A stretch of 64,000 nt of DNA from Holacanthus passer (taxonomy: Eukaryota; Chordata; Actinopteri; Pomacanthidae). Positions 11,901 through 26,514 of the stretch are shown here, one piece after another. Location: positions 4,389,001 to 4,453,000 of the forward strand of contig JAFREQ010000040.1 of the NCBI GenBank assembly GCA_025331565.1, written 5' to 3'. Numbering within the stretch: the stretch's first letter is position 1; each line of letters opens with the position of its first letter. A program made the translations under genes and the position numbers. The notes under the pieces were generated by a model. It was not told the DNA's origin. It was given only the letters and a program-made list of their open reading frames with translations, and did not search any database.

Positions 11901-12459
11901 ATCGGAGTGGTCTGTCTGTCCATCTGTCTGTGTGGTCTCTGCTGTGCAGCTTCAGCAGAGGAGAAGTAGAATTCAATTACAATAGTTGGTCTTGTCTCAG
12001 GCTCGGTTGTCCCAGACTGTCTCAATAATTATCTTAATGAAGGAGGGAAATTTGATTACAAAAGTGCAGGAAGAAACAAATTAATCCATTTAGGCAGTAA
12101 ATGCAACATAAAACATTTCTCTCTTCACGTACATACAGTAGACTATTAGATCAAACTCTCTGGTGGATATATACTGTATATACCTCCCACTGCACATCCT
12201 TAGTGTTTTATTGGTTCAGTGATGAAGCACAAATTTTCAGTATAGTGGTCACAACTCCTTTTCTTCCCAGCGGGGGTTTATGTCTTTTGGCCCATCAGTT
12301 GATGTCACATTATGAGGGAGGCTGACTCTTCTATGAAAATATTAGATGATATTTTGCTGATGGTTCATGTGGTTAACATCTGGTGCAGTAGTTTCAATGC
12401 TGCAATGTTTGCTGCTGGCATTATCTTATCAGGAAAAGTCTCCTTCACATGTTTTGCTT

Positions 12460-12906
12460 GAACGATTCCAGAAAAGTTGGGATGCTGTGTAAAACATAAA
12501 TAAAGCAGAATGTGATGATTAGCTTTTTTGACATATACTCAATTGAAAACAGTACCATGACAATATATTTAATCTTTGACCTTATCAGCCTCATTGATTT
12601 TTGTAAATATCTGCTTATTCTAGCAACATGTTTTAAACAAGTTGGGACAGGAGCAACAAAAGACTGTGACAGTTGTGGACTGATCCAAAAACACCTGTTT
12701 GGATCGTTCCACAGGTAAACAGGTTCATTGGTAACAGGTGATGGTGTCATTATTGGGTGTGAAAGGTTCATCCTGGAAAGACTCAGTCATTCACAAGCAA
12801 GGATGGAGAGAGGTTCAACACTTTGTGAACACATGATTGTATAAAGGAGATCACTACATATTTACATTTTACTCAGCGTCCTACTTTCTTTGGAATTGGG
12901 CTTGTG
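12460..12906. mobile_element. miniature Tc1/mariner-like element with terminal inverted repeats
   Basis: The left end reads GATTCCAGAAAAGTTGGGAT then GCTGTGTAAAA (12464-12495). The right end, on the opposite strand, reads CAATTCCAAAGAAAGTAGGA then CGCTGAGTAAAATG. This is an imperfect inverted pair of about 30 bp spaced ~450 bp apart. Internal sequence (AACATGTTTTAAACAAGTTG, CACCTGTTTGGATCGTTCCA, TCACAAGCAAGGATGGAG) matches my memory of the 5' part of a widespread fish Tc1-like transposon. The transposase-coding middle is missing, so this is a deletion derivative and presumably immobile on its own. A TA duplication is not clear. Confidence 0.7.
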
Positions 12907-15900
12907 TTTACTGTAATATTACCACCACAGCAGCAGTGTTTCAGGTTTGTCCAGGTGTCAGTCTGAGCTCGATGTCAACCCTTCCTCCTTTTGTCCCTCT
13001 GGCAGATCAGATAGTACCGAGTGCTCTGGACAAAACAGCTCTCATCCTGTCGTCATTGTTGTTACCGCTCGTCCCGTCCTGTCCTTTGACAGGTCGGCCG
13101 GCTCACCCTCCTTTGCTCTTTTTTCTTGCTGACAGACAGCAAAAGGGCAGGCGAGGTGGCATGTGAGGTTAAAGGAAAAAAAGGATGTCTGAGGAAGAAA
13201 CACCTCTTCCCCTCTGACTCAATGGTAGAGGAAGGAAGTGATGTCACACTGTTATCTGTGTCCCACACAATGCTTCAAGAAACTGCACTATAGGTAAAAA
13301 AAAACAGGCCTTTTGTCTATTTTACTGTAACACTCTTTCCAGTTTTAACTTACATTTCATTTTAAGTGCTGAGTCTGGTTTGATTTAGCTTTTAAATGGG
13401 GCTGAATTAATTAAAAGCCTGCCATCTACTGGAGAAATATTAGAACAGCATTATGATGGCTAGCTGAGAAATCAAGGGAAACCTCTTCATTCATGATATT
13501 CTGGAGATGATTTATGGCTTGATTTCTCTGTGACTAAGAAACAATATCAGACATTCACTGAATCCAGCTTTTTAAATGTGAGGATTTGTTGCTTTTCTTT
13601 GTCTTATGTGAGAACAAACTGAATATTTTTTGGCATTTAAACTGTTGGTGGGTCAAAACAAGCAAATTAAAATAAGTTGCTTTCGGCTCTGAGAAACTAA
13701 AAACATTTTTCACGTTAACAAAATAAATAATTGAGCAAATAATCAGCAGAATAATTAATAATGAAAATAATAATTAGTTGCATCCCTGCTTAGTTTTAAT
13801 CAAAATGAATAGTTGCATCTATTTTTTTTTTTTGCACTTCCTGCTGTGTGGTGCGGGACACATTTGGTATTCTCTTCTGTTGGTGCAAACATTTCCAACG
13901 TTTGTGCATGTAATTACCTCAGTCCAGCCCCAATCTATCTATCATCTATTGCACAAACACACACACACATCAGAGAGAGAAGCGGGGAGCCAGAGCAAGA
14001 GAAAGATAAAAAGAGATGCCTCAAGAGAAACCCACCTTTAAAGCAGAAAAGGTCTGAGTAACATGTCTGCATTCACAATCAGCCTCTGTCTCAACAGCCA
14101 AAGTGATGTCTCAGCACCGAGCCTGCACCTGTCTGGGACCGGCCCCGTACTTATCAAACCAATTTGCTCAGTATAAATCCAGCCTGTGCGAATCCTGTGT
14201 GGTTTTCACGTCAATAAGCCTATTTGTATATCCTTCATGAAAATGATTTGTCAGCAGTCCTCAGCCTCAATGATTGAGCTGTGTACCATCGCATGCTAGA
14301 AAAATATCCTCTTGTCTCGCTCTGAATGTTGATGGCCCGAGGCAAGGTTTCAACCAAAGTTTCCTCCGAGAAGAAACTGCCTCTCAGCACAGTCCGACAA
14401 CACGAATCAATGATCAAGCTGCTTTTCATCAACTTCCTGCCATTTTCTGTAATTCTCTTTGTGCACGTCTTACTGGAGGCTCGCTCTTCAGAAATGCCAG
14501 TAGTTTGTGAAAGTGGGCATGTGTTTGCATGCATGCGGGTGTGTATGTGTGTTTGTGTGTCATGCTCTTTCCCAGCAGTCCATCCATCCCGTCTGATTAA
14601 CTCCTCGCGTGTCCTGTTGCCTGCGGCGATTAATTAATGACCCATTTGCTTAATTGCAAAGAGCTAGCAGGACGAAGGGGAAAGCAAAGGAGGCATAACG
14701 TTAGAAGCAGAGGGGGCGATGCTTGTGTTAGGACTTTGAGGGAGAGAGCAAGCAGGGAAAAACTAAGGTGAAAGATTAATTTCACACAAGTCAGTCCAGG
14801 GTGTTAGCTGCTGTGTCCCTGCTTGTCTTTTCCTGGTGTTTTTCTGTCCTGTTGTGTGCATGTGTGTCTCTCTCCGTTGTGAGTTTTTTATGTGACACAA
14901 CAGAAGCTCCAGGTTCGTCCTCGGCTCTTTCTGTGTCGTTATGCTGAATGTGCTGTTCGTGAACGCGGCGGCACACATTGTCAACAGTCACCCGTTCACT
15001 GTGACCATCTGTCACAGGCCTGCCTGGGCTTCCCTACACAGTTTGTCCACAAGCTGTGGCTGCCATTTGGTTTACCAATAAAAGTCACTCGAAGGTTTGT
15101 CCTAATTTTTGTGCACCAAGGGTCAGTGCTCGGACACGGCTCAACTTTTGGCTGCGTTTTGAAAGAAACAGTTGCTTAAATGAGGCTGGATTCGATGCAG
15201 ATGGAGTGTTACTCATCATTTAGACTGAACAGAGAGATGTGTCAGTGTTTTTTTTTTCCCTCTTTGCATCTATATAATGTTATTTGTAGATTATATATTT
15301 AAAAAAGGAATATAAAAAGAATGAATTAATAAATAGGAAGAGGTTTTCATTTCATTTATTATTTTCTTTTCTGAGTAATAGTTTGATGTGAAGTTCAGAG
15401 TTTTCATTTAAATTATTAATCTGTGCGTAAAGAGCTACTCGGCAGAATTTAAATGTTTGGCAAGATAGATTATTGCAACTGGACTATGGTCTAATAAAGC
15501 ATTTGTAATGAAGTGATGGGAACAATTTTCAGGGTAAAACTGTGAACATATTCTGAGCCTTCACTTTACGTCTGCCTTGTCTGATGAATGGAATAGCATG
15601 TAAGTATCAGTATGATATCCTACAACATGTCTGACTTCATAAGCAGTCCACTACTGTGTGAGACACCTCCCCAGTCTGTTTTGTAGTTCACCCGTACGCC
15701 TCCTATCTGTGTATTCTGTGTCTGCCATGTGTTTCCCTCAGCAGTACCAGCTTTCTCTGCATTTATATTCATGCCAAGTCACCATGCCAGGGTGGGTTAT
15801 GTCTGCTGGCTTAAGTTGCTATATACAGCAGATGCTTTCACATTGTGAAATCGTATGTAAGTGGACGGGAAAGGGAAAGAGACAGGGAGGTATGGAAGGA

Positions 15901-17444
15901 GGCCGGTTGAATCTGGAGGACAAGTCAGCACAGAGGGATAATTTTAGGACTGATGTAATGAACACAAAGCAGACATTTTCTGGAGAGGGCTGTGTCCATT
16001 GTAGAGGATGTTTGAGTTAAGCACATGTATATGATCATCATACAAAGGCTCACTCACATCTAATATAGATGCTCAAGGGTTGATTGTGTTGATGTCACAA
16101 CGTGTGTGAATTATGTTTCATTCGAGTTGCAGATCATTTCAATCACCAGCTGGATACAGTGTGTGTATTGGAAAATTACTTCTCTGTACCATGAAATACA
16201 TTTACAAAACCAGCTGGAGTGCATAAAAGTTCACATCAACAATAAGACGTTTCTCTTTTATCATAGAAAGTTTGTAAGGTCATAAACCAAATCCCTGTTT
16301 TATTCTTGTAATACACACAGTTCTGGTACTGTTTTTTTCCATCACCTCTAAATAATATCTTTCTCTGTTTCGCCCCACCTCCCTATCTTGTTTATGGAAA
16401 CAGCATTATCATCATATCGTTTCCTTGTGACCTTAACCTTTATGTAGTGCAATGACATGGACATCAGATAAGCAGCAGGCAGCAAATTTAAGTCTGAGAT
16501 AAGATCTTGATTGCATAATTCTAGGAGTGACTTCTTTTCATTTTCTGTGTTATAAACTTGTATGACAAGAAGCAAATCCGCTGACAAATGAAGAGTGAAC
16601 CCACTTTTTTAAACTCTTTTTTTTAGAATTATTGGACTTATTGAAATGACATGTAATGTATAGCATGTGTATTTAAACAATCAGTAATTACCTGTACACC
16701 TACATATGAGAGCTCTATTCTTTCCAGGATATGTCCTAAAGGGACACTTCACACTTCTTTTTTACACTAATATCACAATATCAGGATGCGTGGGAGGAGG
16801 GTTTGGCATAGACAGACACTCACAAATTAAATTTACAAGCATATACCTAATAAGTTGTTGTTCCATGGCTGATATTCGTTATGTCTTTGTCTCTAATTTA
16901 ACTAAATGTTCAGGCTGTTTGTGACTCTTTTAGTTCTTGTTGGCAAATGCTCACGGTGTATTTTCTTTTGTAAGAGAACACAAAAGGTGTTGTTGTTGCT
17001 AGAGGAGAATAGGAGGCTTTGTCCTGTCTTTCTATATGTGCAGGCATGAGTTACATCCCAGTGAAGCTTCCTTTGTCCGAGCAATGGGATAGCTGGTCTG
17101 TGGCTGAGCTGAGGCCTGAGCAGGGGGAGGGATGTGGAGCTAGAGATGGGAAACAGATACGAGTCTCTGGCTTCAGGTAGGGTCATCCAGAACACCATGT
17201 GACGTTTCGTAAACAAAGAGGATCTTGGCCTCGGGCTGGAAGAGGATTGTTAGGCCGATGAGAGAGAAAGAGGGAATCACTTTGCAAAGTTTATTTGTGT
17301 TCACCTTCTGCAAACCGCAGCCACGGCTCTTTGGGAGAGTTTCCTGTGTGGTCTAGACCGAGCTGGGATTTGTGGTTTGAGGCTAGATGCTCCAGGGGAG
17401 TATCATGACATTTTTGGTTGGTGTCAGAAGTAGTGGCACCATTT

Positions 17445-17765
17445 TTAATAAAGAACTCATTATAAATGGTTTATTGCTTGTAACTAATACATTTATTAAT
17501 GGTTAATGATTGATAGTGTTATCATTCCCCAAGAAGACTGATCACTTACTTTCATGAAAATGCTGGAGAGCATCTGGACCACAAACCATTTATTAACAAA
17601 GAATTAACATTTACAGTGGCAGACTTGATTAATTGTGGCTAAAACCCTTCATTAATGACTTACTAAGATAACTGCAGACATGATGGCTTTTTAGAAAATG
17701 AGAAACCAGAAAACAGTCCATCGCATCTACAGTTGTAAATGTCAGTAGGTTCTTAATAAATGGAT
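17445..17765. repeat. AT-rich block with repeated TTAATGGTTAATG/CATTAA motifs, possible MITE remnant
   Basis: ATTTATTAATGGTTAATG, CCATTTATTAAC, CATTAATGACTTACT and TTAATAAATGG recur in direct and inverted orientation. A related ATTAACCATTAACATTAAC block occurs at 18710-18730. This could be a degraded palindromic element or just AT-rich sequence; no clean terminal repeats are seen. Confidence 0.2.
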
Positions 17766-20023
17766 TTTGGTCCTGATGCTCTGCAGCTCTTTTGCAGAAG
17801 TTCAGTGATCCAACAGTTGATTGGATGATTAGGAAGGAAATATGCTTATTTGCTTTCTGGTGGAGAGTCAGATGAGAAGATCAATACCATTCTCATACCT
17901 GTTCATTAAATTTAAGGCTACAAAATAGTCTGGCAGATAACCCCCTGTAAACCGTTAATTTTTACGTTAGGTTTTTGTACAAATTAAACAAACTGGATAC
18001 CACCAGTTCCTTCATGCTCACACACAATACAGTGATAAAGAATTGAAGATGACATTTGAAAAATTATCATCGGAACGACACAGTGTCAATACTGTATTCT
18101 GGTTGTTGATTGGTTAGTGAAGACATCCTCCCTTGGAGCATCATCTTACCTGTTTTTTAAAATATGAAAAAAAGTACACGCAGCTGATATGAGATCGCAC
18201 CTAAGGCAGCAGCCCGTCCTCCTCCATCCCCTCCACCACCTCTTCACACAGACTGCCCTTTCCCCTCTTACCTGCCCTGCAGGTGTCACTGTTGAAGCAT
18301 TTTGATCAGAATTTCAATAATGATTTTTTTTTTCCAAGAAGAGAAAAAATCATTTTATAAATGATACTAATTTGGTAATTATTTATTTCAAGCGTTTACT
18401 GTTTTTTCATATTTTGATCTCCTTCTTGTCTCTCAAAAATAGAGGAGGAGCAACCTCCTCTGCATCTGTGGACCAACCTCCTCTTGTGCAGAGCCAAGTC
18501 AACTGTGTGTCCCTGTTTCCAGTCTTCATGCTAAGCTGAGCCAACAGGCAGCCTATTTATCCTATAGACTGGAAAGTGGTATCAATCTTCTCATCTAACT
18601 CTTTTCCAAAATGTCAGTCTATTCCTTTAAGGTAATAAGGTGACTTTGCATAATCTGCTAACCCCAAATAATTAATAGCTTATAAGTGATTCAAAAAATT
18701 AATTATGTATTAACCATTAACATTAACAGAGCCGTTAGTTTCAACTTTTATACCTGTTATGAAGGGGCCTTATTAGAAAGCAGTTCAGAGTTCGTTTGGA
18801 CAACATGAGCACAGATAAAACACCCACACTCACACATTTTCCCTCTCCTGATCCTCCTTGTAAATAAATGTAATTTACAGCCACCGAGCAGAATGGTCCC
18901 TCAGAGTTCAGGCGCGGCACGCTCAACTAAATCAACTTCGACTCCAACAACAGCTCGAACAGCAGGTCGGTCATCGAGGAACTGCTTGGAATACAGGATC
19001 AATGAGAGGGGGAGCAACAGAGAGAGAGAGGAAGAGAGATGGCTTAACAGAGGGGGATGGATACACTTCCTTCACCTACATGCATGAATACACACACACA
19101 CCCGCAAACACACACACACTATGCTGACTCTTATCTGTAGCCTGAGGGAGTCAGTACGAGTCAGAGAGGTCCCCCGCGCAGAAATAGTCGCCATGGCTCT
19201 CCACGCCTCTTGATTACTGCTTTAGATCTCAGCAGGTGAAGAACAATATTGTTCAGGCTTTCTATGGGAAACCGAGCTTGTACCCCACAGTTGTACCTCA
19301 CATTTGCATTTGTTTCTTGCCTCCTGAGTTCATACCCCTCTATCTCTCGGCACTGAAGTCCCCTAGGAGAATATACGTGAGTTCATTATGCATATTTTGG
19401 CGGGCGAACCTTTTCCTGAGGGATTTATATACGTTGATTGGTTTTAATTATGTGTGTGCGTGTGTTTGCACCTCGCATTAAATGAGCCTATGTTTGCGAC
19501 TGGCCATGTGAAGTGATGTGTGACACTGGTAACTGCAGGCTATGATGGGATATTTTCCTTGTGAGTGACTGGGCCAACATGTCATTCTCTTCAGGCTTTT
19601 ATTTTCTTGCCCTTCGAGTCAGATTGCCTGTGTGTCTGATGTATCATGTGTGTTTGTATGAGCGTGCGTGACTTTCTTTGTGCGTGCGCGTGCGTCTGTG
19701 TGGAGGGTTAAGAAATGGGCCTGTCAGAAGTGAATGATCAGACTAATCAGGTGGAACACAGCAGACAGCAGGATTAAGACACACTGGAGAGAGAAAGCCC
19801 AAATATAGCCAGGGTCAACACACATCTCACGCTAGGGGAGTGTGTGTTTGTGTGTGTGTGTGTACTGTGGACCCAGTCTTGTGATATCCCATGATAGGCC
19901 TTTTTTCCATTTAATTGCTTTACAGTGTTATGACATGAGATTCTCAGAAAATCCATCATCAACATCACTAAACCTTTTTTTTTTCTTTGTGAGGAGTCTT
20001 GTCAGGTGGGATTTTAAAGCCCC

Positions 20024-20025
<2 letters not shown>

Positions 20026-20061
<36 letters not shown>
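20026..20061. repeat. (CA)n microsatellite
   Basis: Uninterrupted CA dinucleotide run of about 18 units, preceded by a short C tract. Confidence 0.95.
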
Positions 20062-20062
<1 letters not shown>

Positions 20063-21740
20063 GCAAATCTACAACAGCATTTACACTGACATCCAGTATT
20101 ATAACAAACAGACAGCTCTTTCGAAGACAAACCCTTTTACCAGCAGGTCTTAATGCTGTTAACTATTAAGCAGAATGAGTTGTTCTGAAATAAAGCTTGA
20201 CATTTTGTTTACCTCCTATAACAATCAACCCATTTAACATAAATGAACTTTACAAGCTTAAATGGATAGATCATCAGCAGAGGAGACAACAGCCTGTGTT
20301 TATCTCCTCCATCTATCCATTTAGTTATCCAATCACTGATAAATGTACATTCTCGCGCTCATTTGCTCCGACAAATATTGATGTTGCTTCGGTTTGTAAT
20401 GCGTTGGAATAAAAGCAATCATCAATATTAATGGCCACTCTATTTGGAGATAATGCTCACATTCATTATCATCCATTAATGTTTGTTTACCTAATTTGAT
20501 TGGACTACAACCTCCACAAAGGCATATCATGTGCTCCTCAATGTTGTTTATGTGAGGAATCCTGAAAGGGCGGAAGCTAATTGAATTGAAAGTCAAATAC
20601 GCCCTGTGAAAGTTTTGTCACATTAGCTGCTATTTCCAATCAGCGGCACGCTACACAGGTTCTCATGACACCGCCAGGGCTAACCTTTATCATATTTCAC
20701 ATCATGTTGCTATCATTCACCTCATTACACTTCCAATCAAATCGCCCAGCATTGCCAAACGGTGTGAATCCAATTTTTTCTTTCTCTTTCCCCTCAACGA
20801 TTATGTTTTTTTCCAATTTGTCTCTTTCTTATCTTCATCACTCGTGTTCCTCCCGCTCTTCTCCTCTCTGCTGTCTCTCCAGAGCTGCTCTAATTAAACA
20901 TGGGGTCGGTGGTGGTACAGAGTCTTCCAGCCGAGCAGAGGAGAAAGGCTCTAATTCCAGCTCTCAGGATGGAACTCTGACACACAATGGCCCTGCCATC
21001 CTCTCTGCCCCCCATAGCTTCCCAACTGAAAGCCCTCTCCTCAGGCAGCTTTTTAATAGGCCTCCCCTCACCCAGCACACCCACCCACGCACATATAAAC
21101 ACACATGCGTAAGCACATGCAAACGCACGTGCACCTATGCAACACACACACAGGCCAGTGGCCCCCCGTGTGTGTGTGTCACTAGTGCTGCGGCTCACAC
21201 TGCTTTGGGCTTTTTGAAGTGCTCCCGAGGCCAGACGACAGCCTTTTTACTTTCCGCATCATGCAGAGGCGCAGCCGCTAAGCTAAGGCTAGTACTCTGA
21301 TGAGCCACTATTGTAAGAGCAGCACTCAAGGGCCAACTGCCGGGGACTAAAGGTTTTGGCTATTTTTCTCTGCATGATGTAGATTTTAAAAGCACTTGAT
21401 GCTTGAAGATTTAGCATGAAAAGGTATTGTGAAAGCAGGTAGTTCCGGCCGGATACCCTGGTTGCCCTGCGCTGAAATTGGGTTTATTATTCATTTATGA
21501 AAGAAAAGTAAATCTGGAGCTTGATTTTACATTTTCTCCATCAGCATGAACACAGGCCTGGGAGTCTGTCCCACTGTAAATGCTCACTAAAACACCAAAA
21601 GCGTATTAATGCGCATCTGAAAAAAGTCCCAGACACATGCACTATTTACTCCTGTGAGTTTGAGTAACATTTGCTAAAAACTACAATGCCCAGCTTGTTT
21701 AGGAAATTACTGAGTCTTCATTATAAAATTAAACTTTAAT

Positions 21741-21797
21741 AATTTGGAAATTGTGAATTTCCCCACTGTGGGACAAATAAAGGAATATCTTATCTTT
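21741..21797 (+). repeat. fish LINE-tail-like sequence, copy 1
   Basis: It contains GAATTTCCCCACTGTGGGAC followed by AAATAAAGGAATATCTTATC. This resembles the 3' end common to many fish non-LTR elements (TTTCCCC...GGGA...AATAAAG-TATCT). A second copy lies inverted at 50951-51000, so the sequence is repeated within this window. Confidence 0.45.
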
Positions 21798-24700
21798 ACA
21801 TCTTCAGTGGGAACAAATGAGCTCAGGGCCTGGTGCCACCGACAGGGTAAGGAAGTTGAAAAGTATGGAGAGATGGACTTTTCATGGGATTTGTTCACAA
21901 TAAGAGAAACACAGAATAACTTCCTTTACTGTACCGTCTATAGGGGGATGCTATGAAATAGATTTTTTCTTAGCTATATTTAGAGAAATGAAAATGGCTG
22001 AAAGCTTCTTTTAGGTTATGTGTGGGTATGTGCTGTTGGGGATGGGGGTGGTGCTAAGCTGTATCCTGTGAGTCCAGGGTATTGGATCGTTGTTGATGTG
22101 TTTTTGCCCTGAATGATAATTCTGCCTGTTGGAAAGACTAGGGGTTGTTGTGCAACATCTTGGCACTCAGCTCTTCCCTCCTTTCCGTGCCATCTTCTCC
22201 CCTCCGTCACTCTCTGTCCTCACTCCTCTTTTTCCTTCCAGCTACCCTCCTTCGGTCCTTCGCTCTCTCTGAGACTGGAGATGCGCCTTAACAACACAAA
22301 GAGACAGTGTTCAATCAGGCTGGGAAGAGTCAGAGAGGGCTCATCTGCTCAGTGTGACGCCCATTACGTATCGATCTGGACTCTGTGCAGGGCAGCGAGG
22401 GCACGTTTAGGTTGGTATCAATATAGATAAAAAAGAGGGAAACAACAGGAGGAGGTTGTTGGCTCTGTGTTGGCCTCGGTGTGTTGATCTGATTTCTCAA
22501 TAATAAACAAGGTTGGTTGTGGGATGGCCGTGGAGTGGAGGCAGAAAATTGGGCAGCTGATACAGCAGCCTGCTTGTGAAATCTCTCTGTGCTGATGTGT
22601 ATAGACTATAAGCCCATTGATCTGTAGGGAGAATTAATTTGCTCTGGCACTAATGCAGGAGGGAGCTAACTTCGTGTTGTTAGCCAACGTCAGATCCAAG
22701 CTATGTTCAATGAAACCCGGTAACAAAGGCAGAATGCTGCACTTACAACCTCCCTGCATAATCTGAAACCGTGGGACGTGTTTATGTTTTAATATTTTTC
22801 TAATTCATGTGTCGTCATGCAGGTTTGTTCTCTGATTAGTAATCTGTGCCTGATTTCAGAATTACGACCTGAACGGCAATTTAAAGGGCTCTTTGTTATG
22901 GGAAGAAATATTGCTGCACATAGCGTAAGATTTTTATAATTATTGCAGCATCCTGCTCATTAAGCCACAGTATTTGCCTGAGGATAGGCCACTACAGGCT
23001 GTTTATGTGTGTTTGTATATATTTGTGCATCAGGGGCTTTCCCATGCTCAGAGGTATGCAGGTGATGAGGGCCCGGGTTGGCTGCGACGTATATATTCTC
23101 GTCACCCCTCGGGGATGGGGGATGGGGTGTGTCTCAGGGTGAGTGTCTGGGAAGATGTGATTTTCCAATGACAAAGCACCGTAATAGCAGACTAGGCTTT
23201 AGTCATAAAGCAATTGGGATAATCCATCGGTTTACCAACAAAGCTTCCAGAACACCCACACTGTGAAGGGTCTGAGTCAGGCTTCGGGGGGGTTGGGGGC
23301 GGATAAAGAGAGTGGAAAGACACAGAGAAGAAGAAAGGAAGGAGAAATAAAGTTGTTTATTTCCACCTCGACAAAGCAGATCGAGGGTTATGCAGCTATC
23401 AGATGGACACTTTGTGCTGATAATCCCCAACCCGAACACTTGATACCCTTGCAACAAGAGTTCGATTCTGTGAGGCGTTTAAAGTCTCAGTTAGTGAACG
23501 CTCGCTTGATAGGCTTGCTGCAACTTGCCCCACCCAACCCCCCTTTCCAAAACACACCTTTACCACACACACATACACACACACACGGGACCTGGTGAGC
23601 AGATGAAACCTGACTGATAAGTACCTTTACTCGCAGGTGCTGGAGCGAGGTCTGTGCATCTTAAAGAACCACATTGGACAGATATTCATCTCACTCTCTC
23701 CTCTTGCTCTTAACACTTTTCTCTATCTGTGTCTCTTGACTCTTTCTCTCAGACTGGTCTCTATCGCCGGGTTGATGCTATGCATGGTAATGCTGAATGG
23801 CATGAATCTAGATTCAGAAGCTTGTCACTCTAATTTCCAGACTTAGGAACAAGCCGTAGATGGCACAAGCCCTTCCGTGACCTCAGTAGTCAATACGCTA
23901 CTCACTGATTTGGTCATGTACTATAGTGCTGCCTATATCAAGTTTAGTGGAAAAGTTAATTTTATTTCAAAAGAGATATTTTACAGCCCTGGGCGGTATC
24001 TTTTTAACGTATCCGTGATATCACAAATGTGTACAGGCTGCCAGGAATGATAAAATGTTTGCCTATGCAAAACCTAGACAAATTTTTCATTGCATCTTTC
24101 TGTTAAATACCTGCAAACCCAGCTCTTCTCTTCTTCGCTGTACATTACGCCCACTGTCCCATCCGGCCAGAAGTATGCCGCAGACAGATTGTACATCAAG
24201 AGGAAGTAATAAAAAGTAAAGAAGAAGTAGTAGTAAAAGTTTTAAAAATTAGTAAGTAAGTAAAAATTGGTCAAATGAACTTCAAGATTTTTCTCCCTGA
24301 AGGTTGGCATAGGTAATTAGGTGACTGAATAATTGACTAACATACAGAGTGCCAAGGTCATTAATGGGTATAAGTTAAAGTAAGGTTTTGTGGAGTGACA
24401 CCAGGATTATATTCTCTATCAATGTGTTGACCTTATATAACACACAGCTTCACTGCTGGCAGCTTAATAACAGTACTCTAATGTTTACAGGCGGATCTTA
24501 CCTTGGAATGTCATGTCGTCACAAGCAGTAAAAGCTTTTGTCTCTTCACTGCTATTTTCTGTTGTGAAATAGATATGTTTATGAATCCAACATGTCGACC
24601 TTGTTGCATTTGTTCAGCAGTGACATTTTTCTATTAATGCAGTTTCTGGTGACCATTTTACAGACCATGCCAGACTGTTCTATGTCTCTGAATGCTATTC

Positions 24701-26439
24701 CTGCCTCTTCAGTGTTGTTTGTGAAGAGGACTTTCAACTTAAAAGACGTGAAACTTGTGATGATATAAGCTCTGAGAAGAAGGAAATAGAAAATGAATTA
24801 TTCTAATAGTGCAGAATGTGTTAACTTGAAGCAACAGAGCAACTGTGTTTGGACTGCAAAAGAAAATGAAGGAAGAAACTGATGGGTAATACAGTTGATG
24901 TTGTGTTTTTTTGTTTAAGTAATGTCTAGACTTCAGTGCATAATATAATGCATTGCCTTTGTGGACTCAGCATAATTATTTCCATTTGTACCTCATTCCA
25001 TATTCCTCCTTAATAATAATGTCTTGTGATAAAACACAGGTGGCAGTGCAGATGCAGGCATAAAAAGAGGTTGTCATGTCATTTCTGGAGGTTATCTGGG
25101 AACACAGCGGCCATTAACTGCAGGGAAATCTTAGCAGCCATTATATAATATACCAATGAATTATAATCTCCGCGGCCGAGTTCTCTCCCTCCTGCCATCT
25201 CTGTCTGTGTGTGATTGTAGAGCTTGACTGAAACTCTGGGAAAAGTCCCTGTATGTGCTTTAGTCTCTTATTAAGCAGTTTTGTTTATAGTTTATTCACA
25301 ATCCAAATGTCTGTATCTCCTCTAAAAGCATAGGAAATACTAGTTCCTTCCTGTCTGCACTTCCATTCCTCGTACTTCAACAATCCCTTTCTCTTCCTTG
25401 CTTTTGCTCGCCTGCCTTTTAAGTCACTTTTCAAAGCAATATGTGCCATTAACCGACTGTCAATGTAAGGGTGCTTGGCACATGGATTAGACTTTGATGG
25501 CTTTTTCCGACTGTAGAGTGTGCACTGCAAAAACGTCAAAACTTTTTTTTTTTCGATCCAACTTGGAGAAATTTTTGACTTCTACCCTGTCATTTAATTC
25601 CACTTTCAAATGAAGCATTACCCGGACACTCTGTCAGATTTTAATGCATCAGAGAGAGAGCACATGTACTTGCTAAAGCCCACAAAGAAACCCTCTAAGC
25701 ACCTTTCCATGACTGAGGCTTGTAAATGTAATTGCTGGTTTCACCTCCGGGCTTTTAAGAAAAGAGGACAGGAAGGAGTACAGATGGATGATTTTCAGTC
25801 TAATCACCATCCTTAAATTTCTAAAGAGATGCTGCAGAGAAAGCCAGAAAGCAGAGAAATGGACCAGATCACTCTTTGTGATAATATGTACTATGTGGTG
25901 TGTGCGTGGGTGTGCATGTTTTTTTGTGTGCTCTCTATTTTCTGCTTGCGAGCTTTGCAGTTTCAAAGCACATTTTAATCTGTACTTCCAACTTAAGCAA
26001 TTTACTTTCATCTTCCTGCATCGAGATGAGTGACCTTACTGTGTTCCGCTTACACTTAACTAAAATATGTGCAGATTTTTTTTTTTTTTTAGCATCTGCT
26101 GTCTCTGTCCCTTGTGAAGTGGAATAAACGCACACACATATGTGCACAGACACACACGGACACGTCTTCATGACAACAAACGCATGCTTTTTGTCCGAGA
26201 ACAGTCGGTGCTAGTAATGAGACTTAAGTGTGGCCAGGCGGAGGGACAAGTGAATGAAACAGCTACAGAATCACTAGCTGTGTTTGATTTGCCTCCACTA
26301 ATTCAAAGAGACCATCTGATAAATTGAGAGGATGGGATGTACATCAGAATAGCAAGAGGCGCCTCTTTGTTGTTCCCCATTCCCAACCAAATCACACCCC
26401 AACCCCCGTTAGAACACCCAGAGGGGAGAATGTTTCCCT

Positions 26440-26467
26440 TGTGTGTGTGTGTGCGTGTGACTGTGTG

Positions 26468-26509
<42 letters not shown>
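26440..26509. repeat. (GT)n microsatellite, slightly interrupted
   Basis: About 70 bases of GT/TG with a few GC and GA interruptions. Confidence 0.95.

Positions 26510-26514
<5 letters not shown>

Noticed and set aside
20665..21300. Open frame of 211 codons on the plus strand
   Set aside because: Composed of Ser/Phe-rich then His/Thr-rich low-complexity sequence driven by polypyrimidine and CA tracts; no domain, no plausible gene structure, and a long overlapping frame on the other strand.
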